A stretch of 64,000 nucleotides of DNA from positions 1 through 64,000 of the forward strand of contig NZ_JBHZTH010000006.1 in assembly GCF_046545555.1 (NCBI RefSeq), written 5' to 3'. The position numbers were made by a program, and so were the translations under genes. Each line of letters opens with the position of its first letter. Position 1 is the first letter of the stretch. The notes below the pieces were generated by a model. The model had not been told where the DNA came from. It saw nothing but the letters and a program-made list of their open reading frames with translations, and did not search any database. Shown piece by piece: positions 8,807 through 18,436 of this stretch. The stretch is from Winogradskyella sp046545555 (GTDB lineage: Bacteria; Bacteroidota; Bacteroidia; Flavobacteriales; Flavobacteriaceae).

Positions 8807-9691
8807 GTGAAATATTTAGAGACCAAACATCAACGTAATTCGGCAAGAATAACTGGGCTTATTGCACTGTTGCTTTTCTTGTTGTTATTTTTTGTTGGAC
8901 CTCAATATTTAGATCCACCAGAAGAATATGGAGTCGCTGTTAATTTTGGTACTACTGATTTTGGAAGTGGGAGCAAACCACTTAGTGAACCTAGAAAAGC
9001 AATAGAGGAAAAAGTAGTAGAAGAACAATCTGTTGAAGAATCTCAACCCGAAGAAGCAGAAGTTACACCAACTGAAGCTAGTACCAAGGCCGAAGAAATA
9101 CTAACACAAGACAATGCAGAGGCTCTCGCTATAAAGAAGCAAAAAGAGGCTGAAGCAAAGGCCAGAGCAGCAGAAGCCAAAGCTAAAGCTGAGCAAGAAC
9201 GAATTGAACGCCAAAAAAGAGAAGCAGAAGAAAAAAAGAGACGTGAGGATGAGGAGAATAAAAGAAAGCTGGATGACCTTATAGGTGGTGTTAAAAATTC
9301 AAATGGTAATACTGATGGCGGAGAAGGGCCAGATAGTCAAGGAGGTAATAAAGGTCAATTAGATGGCGATCCCTATGCACCAAGTTATTTTGGTGGTTCT
9401 GGGCCTGGAAAAGGTGGTGTAGGCTACGGTCTAGGAGGTAGAGGTAGACCGTCCAAAAAGATATATAAACAGCAATGTAACGAATACGGTTTAGTCGTTG
9501 TACGTATAGAAGTTAATAGACAGGGTAAAGTAGTTAAGGCTGAACCAGGAATTAGAGGAACAACTAATACACATCCTTGTTTATTAGAGCCTGCAAAAAA
9601 AATAGCTTTGTCTCACAAATGGCCAGCAGATTCAGATGCACCATCCACACAAGTTGGCTTTGTTAGTATCAATTTCGCTTTAGGTCAATAA
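8807..9691 (+). CDS. tonB: TonB-like energy transducer
   Basis: A 294-aa protein read from a GTG start; no ATG fits. One TM anchor (about 17-34) follows a basic N-terminus, then a long Glu/Lys/Ala-rich rod (about 65-160), a Gly-rich linker (about 165-215) and a C-terminal TonB-like domain (about 220-294) with GLVVVRIEVNRQGKVVKAEPG. This is the standard layout for a protein that spans the periplasm and couples ExbBD to outer-membrane receptors. Two cysteines in the C-terminal domain (KQQCNEYG, THPCLLEP) could form a disulfide. Confidence 0.85.
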   Translation: MKYLETKHQRNSARITGLIALLLFLLLFFVGPQYLDPPEEYGVAVNFGTTDFGSGSKPLSEPRKAIEEKVVEEQSVEESQPEEAEVTPTEASTKAEEILTQDNAEALAIKKQKEAEAKARAAEAKAKAEQERIERQKREAEEKKRREDEENKRKLDDLIGGVKNSNGNTDGGEGPDSQGGNKGQLDGDPYAPSYFGGSGPGKGGVGYGLGGRGRPSKKIYKQQCNEYGLVVVRIEVNRQGKVVKAEPGIRGTTNTHPCLLEPAKKIALSHKWPADSDAPSTQVGFVSINFALGQ

Positions 9692-9694
9692 TTC

Positions 9695-10912
9695 ATGAAT
9701 TATCAAGATACAATCAATTGGATGTTTCAGCAGTTGCCAATGTATCAAAATAAAGGCAAAACTGCTTTTAAAAAAGATCTATCAAATACTTTAAGTTTTT
9801 CTGAACACTTAGGAGAGCCGCAGAACAAGTTCAAATCTATTCATGTAGGTGGAACTAATGGAAAGGGTTCCACGAGTCATATGCTGGCTTCTATACTGCA
9901 AGAGGCAGGTTATAAAGTAGGATTATATACATCACCGCACTTAAAAGATTTTAGAGAGCGTATAAGAATTAATGGAAGAGTTGTTAGTAAACAATTTGTC
10001 ATTGGTTTTGTAAGGCGAAATAGAATTTTTCTTAAAAATAACCAATTGTCTTTTTTTGAAATGACTGTTGGAATGGCTTTTGATTATTTTGAAAAGCAGA
10101 AAGTCGATATAGCACTAATTGAAGTTGGTCTAGGAGGACGATTAGACTCAACTAACATTATCAGGCCTGAGTTATCGGTTATAACAAATATTGGTTTTGA
10201 TCATATGCAGTTCTTAGGTAATACGCTCGATAAAATAGCCAAAGAAAAAGCGGGAATAATAAAAAACAAAATCCCAGTAGTAATTGGGGAAACCCAAAAT
10301 GAAACTAAAAACGTTTTTAAAGAGAAAGCTAAATTGACAAAATCAGAAATTTATTTTGCGGATCAACTTATAGACTATGTTTTAGAAAGTGACTTAAAAG
10401 GGAGCTATCAAATTCATAATATAAAAACTGTTCTTCAATCTATTGAGATTTTGCGACAATCTCATTTTAATATCTCAAAAGCACAACTTCTAAAAGGACT
10501 TCTAAATGTCTCCAAAAACACTGGTTTTATGGGGAGATGGCAAGTTTTAGGACATAGACCTAAGGTAATTTGTGATACAGCACATAATAAGGAAGGGTTA
10601 AGTTTTACAATAGAACAATTAAAAACAGAAACCTTTAATAGACTCCACATGGTCCTTGGTTTTGTTAGTGATAAGGACTTAAACTCTATCGCAGCACTAC
10701 TTCCTAAAGATGCTATTTACTATTTTTGTAAACCAAACGTACAACGCGGGTTAGATGCAAAAATATTACAAGATTTTATGCGAAATAATAATTGTATTGG
10801 TAACACTTATTATTCTGTTGAAGAAGCCTTATTAACAGCAAAATCAATGGCCGAAAAACAAGATCTAATTTACATTGGAGGTAGTACTTTTGTAGTGGCT
10901 GAAATAATTTAA
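9695..10912 (+). CDS. folC: Folylpolyglutamate synthase / dihydrofolate synthase
   Basis: A 405-aa Mur-ligase-fold enzyme that adds glutamate to (dihydro)folate or dihydropteroate. The P-loop GGTNGKGSTSHML, the IEVGLGGRLDSTN motif, the FDHMQFLGNT segment and the KAGIIK lysine (carbamylated in relatives) are present. It begins three nucleotides after the tonB stop codon, so it is translated from the same mRNA. Placement behind exbBD-tonB recurs in Flavobacteriaceae, as far as I recall. Confidence 0.93.
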   Translation: MNYQDTINWMFQQLPMYQNKGKTAFKKDLSNTLSFSEHLGEPQNKFKSIHVGGTNGKGSTSHMLASILQEAGYKVGLYTSPHLKDFRERIRINGRVVSKQFVIGFVRRNRIFLKNNQLSFFEMTVGMAFDYFEKQKVDIALIEVGLGGRLDSTNIIRPELSVITNIGFDHMQFLGNTLDKIAKEKAGIIKNKIPVVIGETQNETKNVFKEKAKLTKSEIYFADQLIDYVLESDLKGSYQIHNIKTVLQSIEILRQSHFNISKAQLLKGLLNVSKNTGFMGRWQVLGHRPKVICDTAHNKEGLSFTIEQLKTETFNRLHMVLGFVSDKDLNSIAALLPKDAIYYFCKPNVQRGLDAKILQDFMRNNNCIGNTYYSVEEALLTAKSMAEKQDLIYIGGSTFVVAEII

Positions 10913-10930
10913 TTTTTTTATAAAAAATCT

Positions 10931-10960
10931 TTTGAGGTTTTAAAAACTAGTCTATATTTG
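10931..10960 (+). promoter_or_regulatory. Promoter of the tRNA-Val pair
   Basis: TTTG (10931-10934), 18 nt, then TATATTTG (10953-10960): both Bacteroidota boxes, 15 nt before the first tRNA base. This is one of the best promoter matches in the window. Confidence 0.7.
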
Positions 10961-10975
10961 CAGTCCTAATAATTA

Positions 10976-11050
10976 GGGCGCGTAGCTCAGTTGGTTCAGA
11001 GCACTTGGTTTACACCCAAGGGGTCAGGGGTTCGAATCCCTTCGCGCCCA
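10976..11050 (+). tRNA. tRNA-Val (anticodon TAC)
   Basis: A 75-nt cloverleaf. The acceptor stem GGGCGCG pairs with CGCGCCC, the discriminator is A and CCA is not encoded. The D-arm AGCTCAGTTGG is present. The anticodon stem CTTGG/CCAAG encloses TTTACAC, so the anticodon is TAC (Val, GUA/GUG). The T-arm is GGGGTTCGAATCCC. Confidence 0.96.
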
Positions 11051-11053
11051 CAG

Positions 11054-11080
11054 AAGTTCACAGAAATGTGAACTTTTTTT
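11054..11080 (+). terminator. Terminator between the two tRNA genes
   Basis: Stem AAGTTCAC / GTGAACTT with a 6-nt loop, followed by a T run. It lies only 4 nt after the first tRNA and 11 nt before the second, so it may reduce expression of the second gene or aid 3' processing. Confidence 0.65.
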
Positions 11081-11090
11081 GTTTAAAAAG

Positions 11091-11165
11091 GGGTCATTAA
11101 CTCAGTTGGTTTAGAGTGTTACCTTGACAGGGTAGAAGTCACTGGTTCGAATCCAGTATGACCCA
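11091..11165 (+). tRNA. tRNA-Val (anticodon GAC)
   Basis: A 75-nt cloverleaf. The acceptor stem GGGTCAT pairs with ATGACCC, the discriminator is A and CCA is not encoded. The anticodon stem TACC/GGTA encloses TTGACAG, giving anticodon GAC (Val, GUC/GUU). The T-arm is CTGGTTCGAATCCAG. It ends 4 nt before the convergent murF stop codon. Confidence 0.95.
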
Positions 11166-11169
11166 CATT

Positions 11170-12450
11170 TTAGATATATTTAAGTATACGTTCTAAAGCC
11201 ATTCCTCGAGAACCTTTAATTAATAGAGTTGAATTTGAAATATCTAAATTATTGAGTATTGGTATTAAATCCTCAAACTTGGCGAATTTTTGAATCCCTT
11301 CAGTAGATTTTGTTTTGAAGAAATTCTGTCCGATTAAATAAACATTTTTAGCAAAATTAGTGTTGACAGAATCGACAATATTTTGATGTTCTTTTTCCGC
11401 ATCTTTACCTAATTCAAACATATCGCCAAGAAATAGATATTTATTGTCTGCTTTCAATTGTTTCAAGTTTTTTAATGCAGCAAGCATACTAGTAGGATTT
11501 GCATTATAGGCATCTAAGATAATTGTCGTTGTATCTCTATTGATAATTTCAGAACGATTATTATCTGGTTGATAACTTTCAATTGCTTCTTTTATATTTT
11601 CAGGTTTAACCTTAAATAACTGTCCAACGGAAATAGCTATTGCTATATTGCCAAAATTATAGTCTCCAATAAGTTGACTTTCTATTTCTAATTCTTTGTA
11701 TTTTAAAGATACATATGGGTTGGCCTTATTAAATGTTACAATACAATCGTTATTTAAATTAGCTCCAAAAGTCGTAACGTTATTATAATCAGAAATTTGT
11801 TTAGTTTGTAGATTGTCTTCCGTATTAATGAAAACTGTCTTGTTATTTACTCTTAAGAAATCATACAATTCAGATTTACCTTTAATAACCCCTTCAATAC
11901 CACCAAATCCCTCTAAATGAGCTTTTCCAAAGTTGGTGATAAGACCAAAATCTGGTTGTGCGATGTTACAAAGAAATTCAATTTCTTTTTGATGATTTGC
12001 GCCCATTTCTACAATACCAAAATCTAAATCATTTGTAAAACCTAACAGTGTAAGTGGTACTCCTATGTGATTGTTGAGATTACCTTTTGTTGCCTTAACT
12101 TTATATTCCGTGGATAAAACGGCATTTATAAGTTCTTTAGTTGTGGTTTTGCCATTACTACCTGTTAAAGAAATTATAGGAATACCTATTTTGTTTCTAT
12201 GATAAGTTGCTAATTCTTGAAGCGTCGTAAGCACATCATTAACTAAGATACAGTTTGCATTAATATTAGCATTAGGATTGTCTATAACACAAAATTTTGC
12301 TTTATTTTCAAACGCTTTCTGTACAAAATTATTACCATCAAAATTATTACCTTTTAGAGCAAAGTACATGCATCCCTTGGCAAGGTTTCTAGTATCAGTT
12401 GATATAGAATTGCTATTTTTAAATTTGCGATATATGTCTTCAATTTCCAT
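11170..12450 (-). CDS. murF: UDP-N-acetylmuramoyl-tripeptide--D-alanyl-D-alanine ligase
   Basis: This 426-aa cytoplasmic Mur ligase adds D-Ala-D-Ala to UDP-MurNAc-tripeptide, the last cytoplasmic step of peptidoglycan precursor synthesis. The N-terminal substrate domain carries SNSISTDTRNLAKGCMYFAL, the P-loop region is ISLTGSNGKTTTKE, and EMGANHQKEIEFLC and the C-terminal ILDAYNANPTSM segment match MurF instead of MurC, D or E. It stands apart from a dcw cluster, downstream of the gldJ terminator on the same strand. Confidence 0.95.
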   Translation of the reverse strand: MEIEDIYRKFKNSNSISTDTRNLAKGCMYFALKGNNFDGNNFVQKAFENKAKFCVIDNPNANINANCILVNDVLTTLQELATYHRNKIGIPIISLTGSNGKTTTKELINAVLSTEYKVKATKGNLNNHIGVPLTLLGFTNDLDFGIVEMGANHQKEIEFLCNIAQPDFGLITNFGKAHLEGFGGIEGVIKGKSELYDFLRVNNKTVFINTEDNLQTKQISDYNNVTTFGANLNNDCIVTFNKANPYVSLKYKELEIESQLIGDYNFGNIAIAISVGQLFKVKPENIKEAIESYQPDNNRSEIINRDTTTIILDAYNANPTSMLAALKNLKQLKADNKYLFLGDMFELGKDAEKEHQNIVDSVNTNFAKNVYLIGQNFFKTKSTEGIQKFAKFEDLIPILNNLDISNSTLLIKGSRGMALERILKYI

Positions 12451-12463
12451 AGGCTTAAAAATA

Positions 12464-12495
12464 AAAAAGTCCTGATAAATTTATCAGGACTTTTT
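12464..12495 (-). terminator. Terminator of gldJ (perfect 32-bp palindrome)
   Basis: A perfect palindrome with outer AAAAAGTCCTGAT and TCAGGACTTTTT arms lies between the gldJ stop codon and the murF start. The T run on the minus strand fits termination of gldJ, with murF starting 14 nt later. Confidence 0.75.
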
Positions 12496-12516
12496 AATAA
12501 TATTATTTAACGTTTT

Positions 12517-14196
12517 TTAATTACGTTTCTTTGCATTCTTTACAGATTTAGAACCAACTCTAGATACAGCACATCTGAATCCGATATAATCGGTGGCCAT
12601 GTCTTGTGGGAAGTATCTACGTTGAGCAGGATCTATCCAATACGCTCTGTCTCTCCAAGAACCACCTTTATAAACTCTTACTTCATCATTAATTAAAGAC
12701 GTTCGATTGTTCGATTTATCATATTGTCTAACTAGTTTACCATCTACAGAATCTAATTGTACACTATGTTTTGGAGAATTATACATCTTACCAGTATTAT
12801 TTTTTCTTTCTTCACCTTCATCAAAGCTTTCTCTGTAGTATCGAGAAGATCGCTTATCACCATCTCTAAAGTTTCTATTGTCACTTTCACTAAATTGAGT
12901 TCTCAAATAAGTTTCTTTATCATCAACTGGGATTTTAGCAATTTCTCCTGGTAAATCTCTTGCGATAATCTTTCCGTTTGCTAAAGTATCATATACAATC
13001 TCTTCCATTGTAACCACTTTAACTGTACCATCTTCATTTAGTGCATTTTTAGTATATACGTTACCTCTATAATAATTGAAATCATTAAATTCATCGTCTA
13101 CTATTGGGCGATAAACATCAGCAACCCATTCAGCTACATTACCAGCCATGTCATAAAGTCCAAAGTCATTTGGCTCGTAAGATTTTACTTGAGCAGTAAT
13201 ATCAGCACCATCATCAGACCAACCAGCGATTCCGCCATAGTCACCTTTTCCTTGTTTAAAGTTAGCTAACTGATCTCCACGATTAACACGTTTACCAGAT
13301 CTTGTATATTGTCCATCCCAAGGATATTTTTTACGACCTCTATATACGTTGTACTCTCTCAATTCACTCATGCCTAATGCTGCATATTCCCATTCAGCTT
13401 CAGTCGGTAGTCTATATTTTACAGGTATTAGTCCCGTTTCTCTACTAGCATACTTATTAATTTCGTTACCCTCAGCATCAGTTTGAACTCTTCTTTTTCC
13501 TCCAGTTAAAACTTCTTCCTTGCCACCATAAGTTTGTGTAGGGGCATTAATGTAAGTATCAACATCAAATGTACTTTCTGCACTAAGATCAGTATATTGA
13601 GCGTCTCTTTTTATATATCCGGCTTCTTGTAAAGACATTTCTGCTACACGGTTAGATCTCCAATTTGCATATTCAACAGCTTGGATCCAACTTACTCCTA
13701 CAACAGGATAGTTGGCATAACCTGGATGACGCAAATAATTTTCTGTCATCATCTCATTATACCCTAAACGATTTCTCCAAACTAATGTGTCTGGAAGGGC
13801 TCCTTTATAAATAAGTGAATAATTTGGATCATCTGGTGGGTAAACACTTTTTAAATAATCTAAATAAAATAAGTAATTAAGATTAGTAACTTCGTTTTCA
13901 TCCATGTAAAATGATTGTATATGCTGTTTGTTTGGAGTGTTATTCCAATCGTGCATAGGATCATCTTGTACTTTACCCATTGTAAAAGTACCGCCTTCTA
14001 CAAAAGATGTACCCGGTGGAGTTTCTTGTTCTTTGAAATTAGTATTGTACTGAAAACCGCCATCTTTGGCATTAATTTTCCAGCCTGTAGCGCTATCTGT
14101 ATTACCAGAATTGGATGAACGTTTACAGCTAACAATACTAGCACAAACTAATAGTGTTATTAAAAATTTTAGGTTTGAGACATTTTTCATATCCAT
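12517..14196 (-). CDS. gldJ: Gliding motility lipoprotein GldJ
   Basis: A 559-aa lipoprotein with signal peptide and lipobox ending at Cys24 (SIVSC). A formylglycine-generating-enzyme/sulfatase-modifying fold is shown by GVSWIQAVEYANW, RLPTEAEWEYAA, GLYDMAGNVAEWVADVY and the final KGGSWRDRAYWID...GFRCAVSRV. GldJ is needed for gliding and for stability of GldK in Flavobacterium (family knowledge). It is transcribed divergently from porU-porV, the arrangement known in Flavobacterium johnsoniae. A second ATG at 14190 is an alternative start. Confidence 0.95.
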   Translation of the reverse strand: MDMKNVSNLKFLITLLVCASIVSCKRSSNSGNTDSATGWKINAKDGGFQYNTNFKEQETPPGTSFVEGGTFTMGKVQDDPMHDWNNTPNKQHIQSFYMDENEVTNLNYLFYLDYLKSVYPPDDPNYSLIYKGALPDTLVWRNRLGYNEMMTENYLRHPGYANYPVVGVSWIQAVEYANWRSNRVAEMSLQEAGYIKRDAQYTDLSAESTFDVDTYINAPTQTYGGKEEVLTGGKRRVQTDAEGNEINKYASRETGLIPVKYRLPTEAEWEYAALGMSELREYNVYRGRKKYPWDGQYTRSGKRVNRGDQLANFKQGKGDYGGIAGWSDDGADITAQVKSYEPNDFGLYDMAGNVAEWVADVYRPIVDDEFNDFNYYRGNVYTKNALNEDGTVKVVTMEEIVYDTLANGKIIARDLPGEIAKIPVDDKETYLRTQFSESDNRNFRDGDKRSSRYYRESFDEGEERKNNTGKMYNSPKHSVQLDSVDGKLVRQYDKSNNRTSLINDEVRVYKGGSWRDRAYWIDPAQRRYFPQDMATDYIGFRCAVSRVGSKSVKNAKKRN

Positions 14197-14228
14197 ACGT
14201 TTAAGTAAGCTCGTTAAATTTTAGATGT

Positions 14229-14258
14229 GCAATATAACAATTAAAGGTAAACTAGCAA
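14229..14258 (-). promoter_or_regulatory. Promoter of gldJ
   Basis: Read on the minus strand: TTG (14258-14256), 19 nt, then TATATTGC (14236-14229). The spacing fits Bacteroidota sigma-A promoters, although the -7 box is imperfect. It lies about 33 nt before the gldJ start codon. Confidence 0.5.
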
Positions 14259-14386
14259 CTTTTTTTTACGTCAAAATGTAAAAAATTGTGCATTTCATCC
14301 TTTTTTTTGAACATGACAACGGATTTTTGGTCAATTATCGTCTTATTTTGCTCTTTAATAACGAGACCATAAATAAATTATTGTTG

Positions 14387-14394
14387 TATTTTTG
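14387..14394 (+). promoter_or_regulatory. Possible -7 box for porU
   Basis: TATTTTTG matches TAnnTTTG, 126 nt before the porU start codon. No -33 box is visible. If used, porU has a long 5' untranslated region. Confidence 0.3.
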
Positions 14395-14520
14395 AAATAA
14401 TAATAAGCGCATCATAATAAGCGACTGTAAAGGGCGTTATTTTAATGTAATTTGTACCAAAGTCAGGTTAGTGATATTTATTTGGTATGAACAGAGATTA
14501 CTAAAAACCAATATGTATTA

Positions 14521-17500
14521 ATGAAAAATTGCTATATTTTTCTATTCCTATTTGCAGTTATAAGCACTTTTGGACAAAAAAAAGAGTTTGTAATAGAATG
14601 GACCGGAACAAAGACACTAGAAAATGAGTATGGGAAAATAGAAGTTCCTTCGTTTAGTTCTAGGCATTTCGATTATAATTCAGCAAAGGGTCTAACATTT
14701 TTTGCTCAATGGGAAGGAAGCGGAAATAGTATTGATGAGAACTCGGTAAGCTTGTCTAATGTTCTTTATGAAAATATAAGTACAGCAGATTTAAAGAACC
14801 TAAATAGAGCATTAATACCAACTTCACCAAAATTTCAACTTTATAACTCAAACGCTAGAGGTATTCGCTCTTATTATTTCGAATTAAGTCCTATAATTAA
14901 TGATAGAGGCGTTTATAAGAAAATTACAAATGTAACGGTTAATTATAGTTCGTTAGCTGGTCGAAATCAGTTTAGTGCTAGAAATGAAGTTACAAATTCT
15001 GTTTTAAGTTCTGGTGAGTGGTATCGATTCTATATCGAAAAATCAGGAGTTTTTCGACTTTCAAAAGGCTTCTTAAGTAGTTTAGGTATTAATACTAATT
15101 CAGTAGATCCAAGGAATATAAAGATTTATGGTAATGGTGGTAGGATGTTACCACTATTAAACGCAGCTAATTACCCTTTCGATGTAGTTGAAAATGCTGT
15201 AAAATTTGTTGGCGAGGAAGATGGCAGTCTTGATAACGAGGATTATATACTGTTTTATGGAGAAGGTCCGACAACTTATAGTGAAGAAAGTCAGACAAAT
15301 TTAAATCTCTATACTGATAGAACATATTATTATATTAACGTAAGTTCTGGCAGTGGTAAACGGATTCAAGCCATGCCAGAAATTATTGGCTCTCCGGATA
15401 TTGAGATTAATTCATTCCAAGATTATCAATTTTACGAAGTCGATGAGCATAATTTAGCAAAATTAGGACGACGTTGGTTTGGTGATGATTTTGATATAGA
15501 AAACCAACGTGTTTATGACTTTCAGTTTCCTAATTTGGTGACGACAGAACCTGTGAGGTTTGATATTGCCGTAGGTTCTGTTGCTGAAACAAATGGCACA
15601 ACTATGGGAATTACCATCAATGGTAACTTTGTTTCTAGTTTAGGTTTAGGTCAGATTAGTCCTGGCTCGGTGCTAGGGACTGCAGTGGCTTATGGTGAAA
15701 ATCTAAATATTACTTCAGATGTAATAACTGTAACTCTAGATTACAATAATAATGGAAATCCATCGGCTAATGCATATCTCGATTTTATAAATATAGAGGC
15801 TACTAGAGGTTTAAGATATGAGGGTGAGCAATTGATTTTTAAAAATAATGAAGTTGTTAACAATTCTGGAATTGCACAATATAATTTATCAAATTCTGCG
15901 GGTACTCAAGAAGTGTGGGATATTACCGATAGATTTAATGTTACCAATATTTTAAATTCGGATAATCAAAACGAGTTATCCTTTAAAGCACAAGCTGGAG
16001 AAGAGCGAACATATTTAGCCTTTTCATTAGCCAATGTTTACGAGCCACTTAGAGATACGAGATCTACTGTTGCTAATCAGAATTTGAAAGGAACAATCTT
16101 TAACAATACACAAGGTGCTTTTGAGGATATTGATTATATTATTTTGGCGCCATCTCAGTTTATCTCGCAAGCAGAGCGTTTAGCTCAGATTAATAGAAAT
16201 CAGTATGATCTAAATGTTAAGGTAGTTGACCTGCAAACTATTTATAATGAGTTTAGTACAGGAAGTCAAGATATTGCAGCGTTAAGAAATTTTATTAAAT
16301 ACGTTTATGATAATGCGAGTAGCGCAAGCAATCGTCTAAAATACTTGTGTTTATTTGGTGATGGGTCCTATGATTATAAAAATAGAGTGCAAAATAACAC
16401 CAATTTGGTACCTTCTTGGTATTCCCTTCCTAGTTTTAGTCTTACTAATTCTTTTGTTTCAGATGATTTTTACGCCATGTTAGATGATAATGAAGGGTCA
16501 ATGAATACGTCTAATAGAATGGACATAGCTGTTGGTCGAATATTAGCAGAAGATGTTCAACGTGCAAAAGAGATGGTAGATAAAATAGAGTCTTATTATC
16601 AACCTGAAGCTTACGGAAATTGGAGAAATAATATATTGCTTATTTCTGATGATGTTGATGTTGCATGGGAAAGGATTTTGGAAAATACCACTGATGGGCT
16701 TGGGGAAACTTTAAAGGCCGAAAAGCCCTTTCTTAATATTACTAAAATTCATACTGATGCTTTTGAGCAAGAGTCTTCTGCTGCAGGTAACCGTTACCCG
16801 AAGGTAAATAAGGCTGTTAAAGATGCGATAGAAGTAGGTGCTTTAGTTGTTAATTATTTTGGTCATGGTGGTGAAGATGGTTTAGCTAAGGAACGTATTT
16901 TCGATAGATTTGACGCGCAAGAGATAAACAATGTTTGTAAGTTTAATTTATTTGTAACTGTAACTTGCGAGTATACAAAGTTTGATGATCCAGAAAGAGA
17001 TACTGCTGGCGAGTTTACATTTTGGAATAAAAATGGAGGAGCAATTAGTCTCATAACAACAACACGACAAATTTTTGTAACAACTGGTGTTACTTTTAAT
17101 GAAACATTGGATGATTATGTGTTTGCTTTTGGATCTAATGACTACCCATCTATTGGTGAAGCATTACGACTAACAAAAACGGATAATAGTATCGCTGGTT
17201 CCTCTCAGAAACGATTGGTGTTTTTAATAGGCGATCCTGCAATGAAATTGGCCTTTGCCGAACCAGACATTAGGCTAACCGAAGTGAATGATGTTGTTAT
17301 TACCCAACCCATAGATACTTTAAAAGCATTAAGTTATAATAAACTGTCAGGTGAGGTTACTGATGTTAACGGTAACTTATTATCAAATTATAATGGCACA
17401 CTAACAGCTACAGTTTATGATAAACAGATAGAGCGTCAAACATTAGGAAATGATGGAATAACTGATAGTAATGGTCTCATTATTTTAGACTTTAATACCT

Positions 17501-18372
17501 TAGGGGAAATTATATTTAAAGGCCAAGCAAGTATTACAAATGGTCAATTTGATTTTGATTTTATTGTGCCTAGAGACATAGGGATTCCTGTTGGTAACGG
17601 TAAAGTTAGTTTCTATGCACAAACGGAAAATCCATTATCAAATCAGGCAGGTGCAAATTTTGATATAAAAGTAGGTGGTATTAATGAAAATGCACCAGAA
17701 GATAATATTGGACCAGTGATTAACTTATTTATGAATGATGAAAATTTTGTTTCAGGCGGAATAACTAATGAGTCACCAAATCTATTAGCTAAGTTGCAAG
17801 ATGATAATGGTATCAATACAGCTAGTGGTATAGGACATGATATTACTGCAATAATAGATGGAGACGAAACTAATCCTATAGTTTTAAATGACTATTATCA
17901 GGCCAATGTTGATGATTATACTAATGGAACAGTAACATACCCTTTTAGAGATTTAGAACCAGGTTTACATACTTTAACTTTAAAAGCATGGGATGTGTAT
18001 AATAACTCTTCTACTTCAGAAATTCAATTTGTTGTTTTCGATAAAGACGAAGAATTAGTCATAAATAATGTGCTTAATTACCCAAATCCTTTTGTTAATT
18101 ACACAGAGTTCTGGTTTAATCACAATAGTATTGAACCTTTAGACGTTTCAGTACAGATATTTACTGTTTCAGGAAAATTAGTTAGAACTTTAAATGGGCA
18201 AACTACAGGTGGTAGTAAATCTGTTAGCTCGTTATCCAAAGACATTGTATGGGATGGAAGAGATGATTTTGGAGATAAAATTGGAAAAGGTGTGTATGTC
18301 TATAAACTAAAAGTAAGATCTAGCCGTTTAAATAAACAAGTCGAAAAGATTCAAAAACTTGTTATACTATAA
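14521..18372 (+). CDS. porU: Type IX secretion system sortase PorU
   Basis: A 1283-aa outer-membrane-associated cysteine protease that removes the C-terminal sorting domain of T9SS cargo and attaches it to the surface. A signal peptide ends near residue 19 (STFGQ). The gingipain-type C25 domain lies at about 525-930, with the catalytic His782 in NYFGHGGEDG and Cys816 in VTCEYTKFDDPERDTAGE. A long Ig-like C-terminal part ends in a FlgD-like region (GRDDFGDKIGKGVYVYKLKV). Length and order match PorU. porV follows, with its own promoter inside the porU end. Confidence 0.95.
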   Translation: MKNCYIFLFLFAVISTFGQKKEFVIEWTGTKTLENEYGKIEVPSFSSRHFDYNSAKGLTFFAQWEGSGNSIDENSVSLSNVLYENISTADLKNLNRALIPTSPKFQLYNSNARGIRSYYFELSPIINDRGVYKKITNVTVNYSSLAGRNQFSARNEVTNSVLSSGEWYRFYIEKSGVFRLSKGFLSSLGINTNSVDPRNIKIYGNGGRMLPLLNAANYPFDVVENAVKFVGEEDGSLDNEDYILFYGEGPTTYSEESQTNLNLYTDRTYYYINVSSGSGKRIQAMPEIIGSPDIEINSFQDYQFYEVDEHNLAKLGRRWFGDDFDIENQRVYDFQFPNLVTTEPVRFDIAVGSVAETNGTTMGITINGNFVSSLGLGQISPGSVLGTAVAYGENLNITSDVITVTLDYNNNGNPSANAYLDFINIEATRGLRYEGEQLIFKNNEVVNNSGIAQYNLSNSAGTQEVWDITDRFNVTNILNSDNQNELSFKAQAGEERTYLAFSLANVYEPLRDTRSTVANQNLKGTIFNNTQGAFEDIDYIILAPSQFISQAERLAQINRNQYDLNVKVVDLQTIYNEFSTGSQDIAALRNFIKYVYDNASSASNRLKYLCLFGDGSYDYKNRVQNNTNLVPSWYSLPSFSLTNSFVSDDFYAMLDDNEGSMNTSNRMDIAVGRILAEDVQRAKEMVDKIESYYQPEAYGNWRNNILLISDDVDVAWERILENTTDGLGETLKAEKPFLNITKIHTDAFEQESSAAGNRYPKVNKAVKDAIEVGALVVNYFGHGGEDGLAKERIFDRFDAQEINNVCKFNLFVTVTCEYTKFDDPERDTAGEFTFWNKNGGAISLITTTRQIFVTTGVTFNETLDDYVFAFGSNDYPSIGEALRLTKTDNSIAGSSQKRLVFLIGDPAMKLAFAEPDIRLTEVNDVVITQPIDTLKALSYNKLSGEVTDVNGNLLSNYNGTLTATVYDKQIERQTLGNDGITDSNGLIILDFNTLGEIIFKGQASITNGQFDFDFIVPRDIGIPVGNGKVSFYAQTENPLSNQAGANFDIKVGGINENAPEDNIGPVINLFMNDENFVSGGITNESPNLLAKLQDDNGINTASGIGHDITAIIDGDETNPIVLNDYYQANVDDYTNGTVTYPFRDLEPGLHTLTLKAWDVYNNSSTSEIQFVVFDKDEELVINNVLNYPNPFVNYTEFWFNHNSIEPLDVSVQIFTVSGKLVRTLNGQTTGGSKSVSSLSKDIVWDGRDDFGDKIGKGVYVYKLKVRSSRLNKQVEKIQKLVIL

Positions 18373-18388
18373 TAATAATTTATATTTG
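18358..18388 (+). promoter_or_regulatory. Promoter of porV
   Basis: CTTG (18358-18361), 19 nt, then TATATTTG (18381-18388). Both boxes fit, and the first lies inside the last porU codons. A transcript would start near 18394, about 43 nt before the porV ATG, so porV can be expressed apart from porU. Confidence 0.55.
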
Positions 18389-18436
18389 TTAATGAATTAG
18401 TGCTCCAAAAATAGCATTAATAACTCACTATTGAAC

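Larger units (their letters stand above)
14197..14520. other. Divergent gldJ/porU intergenic region
   Basis: A 324-nt AT-rich region between gldJ (minus) and porU (plus). It holds a good minus-strand promoter at 14229-14258 and a weaker plus-strand -7 box at 14387-14394. A short ATG at 14512 meets a stop codon after two codons. I see no RNA gene, repeat or strong hairpin in the rest. Confidence 0.6.

Noticed and set aside
12464..12495. Perfect 32-bp palindrome as an operator site
   Set aside because: Its position after the gldJ stop codon and the A/T-run arms are those of the many other intergenic terminators in this window.
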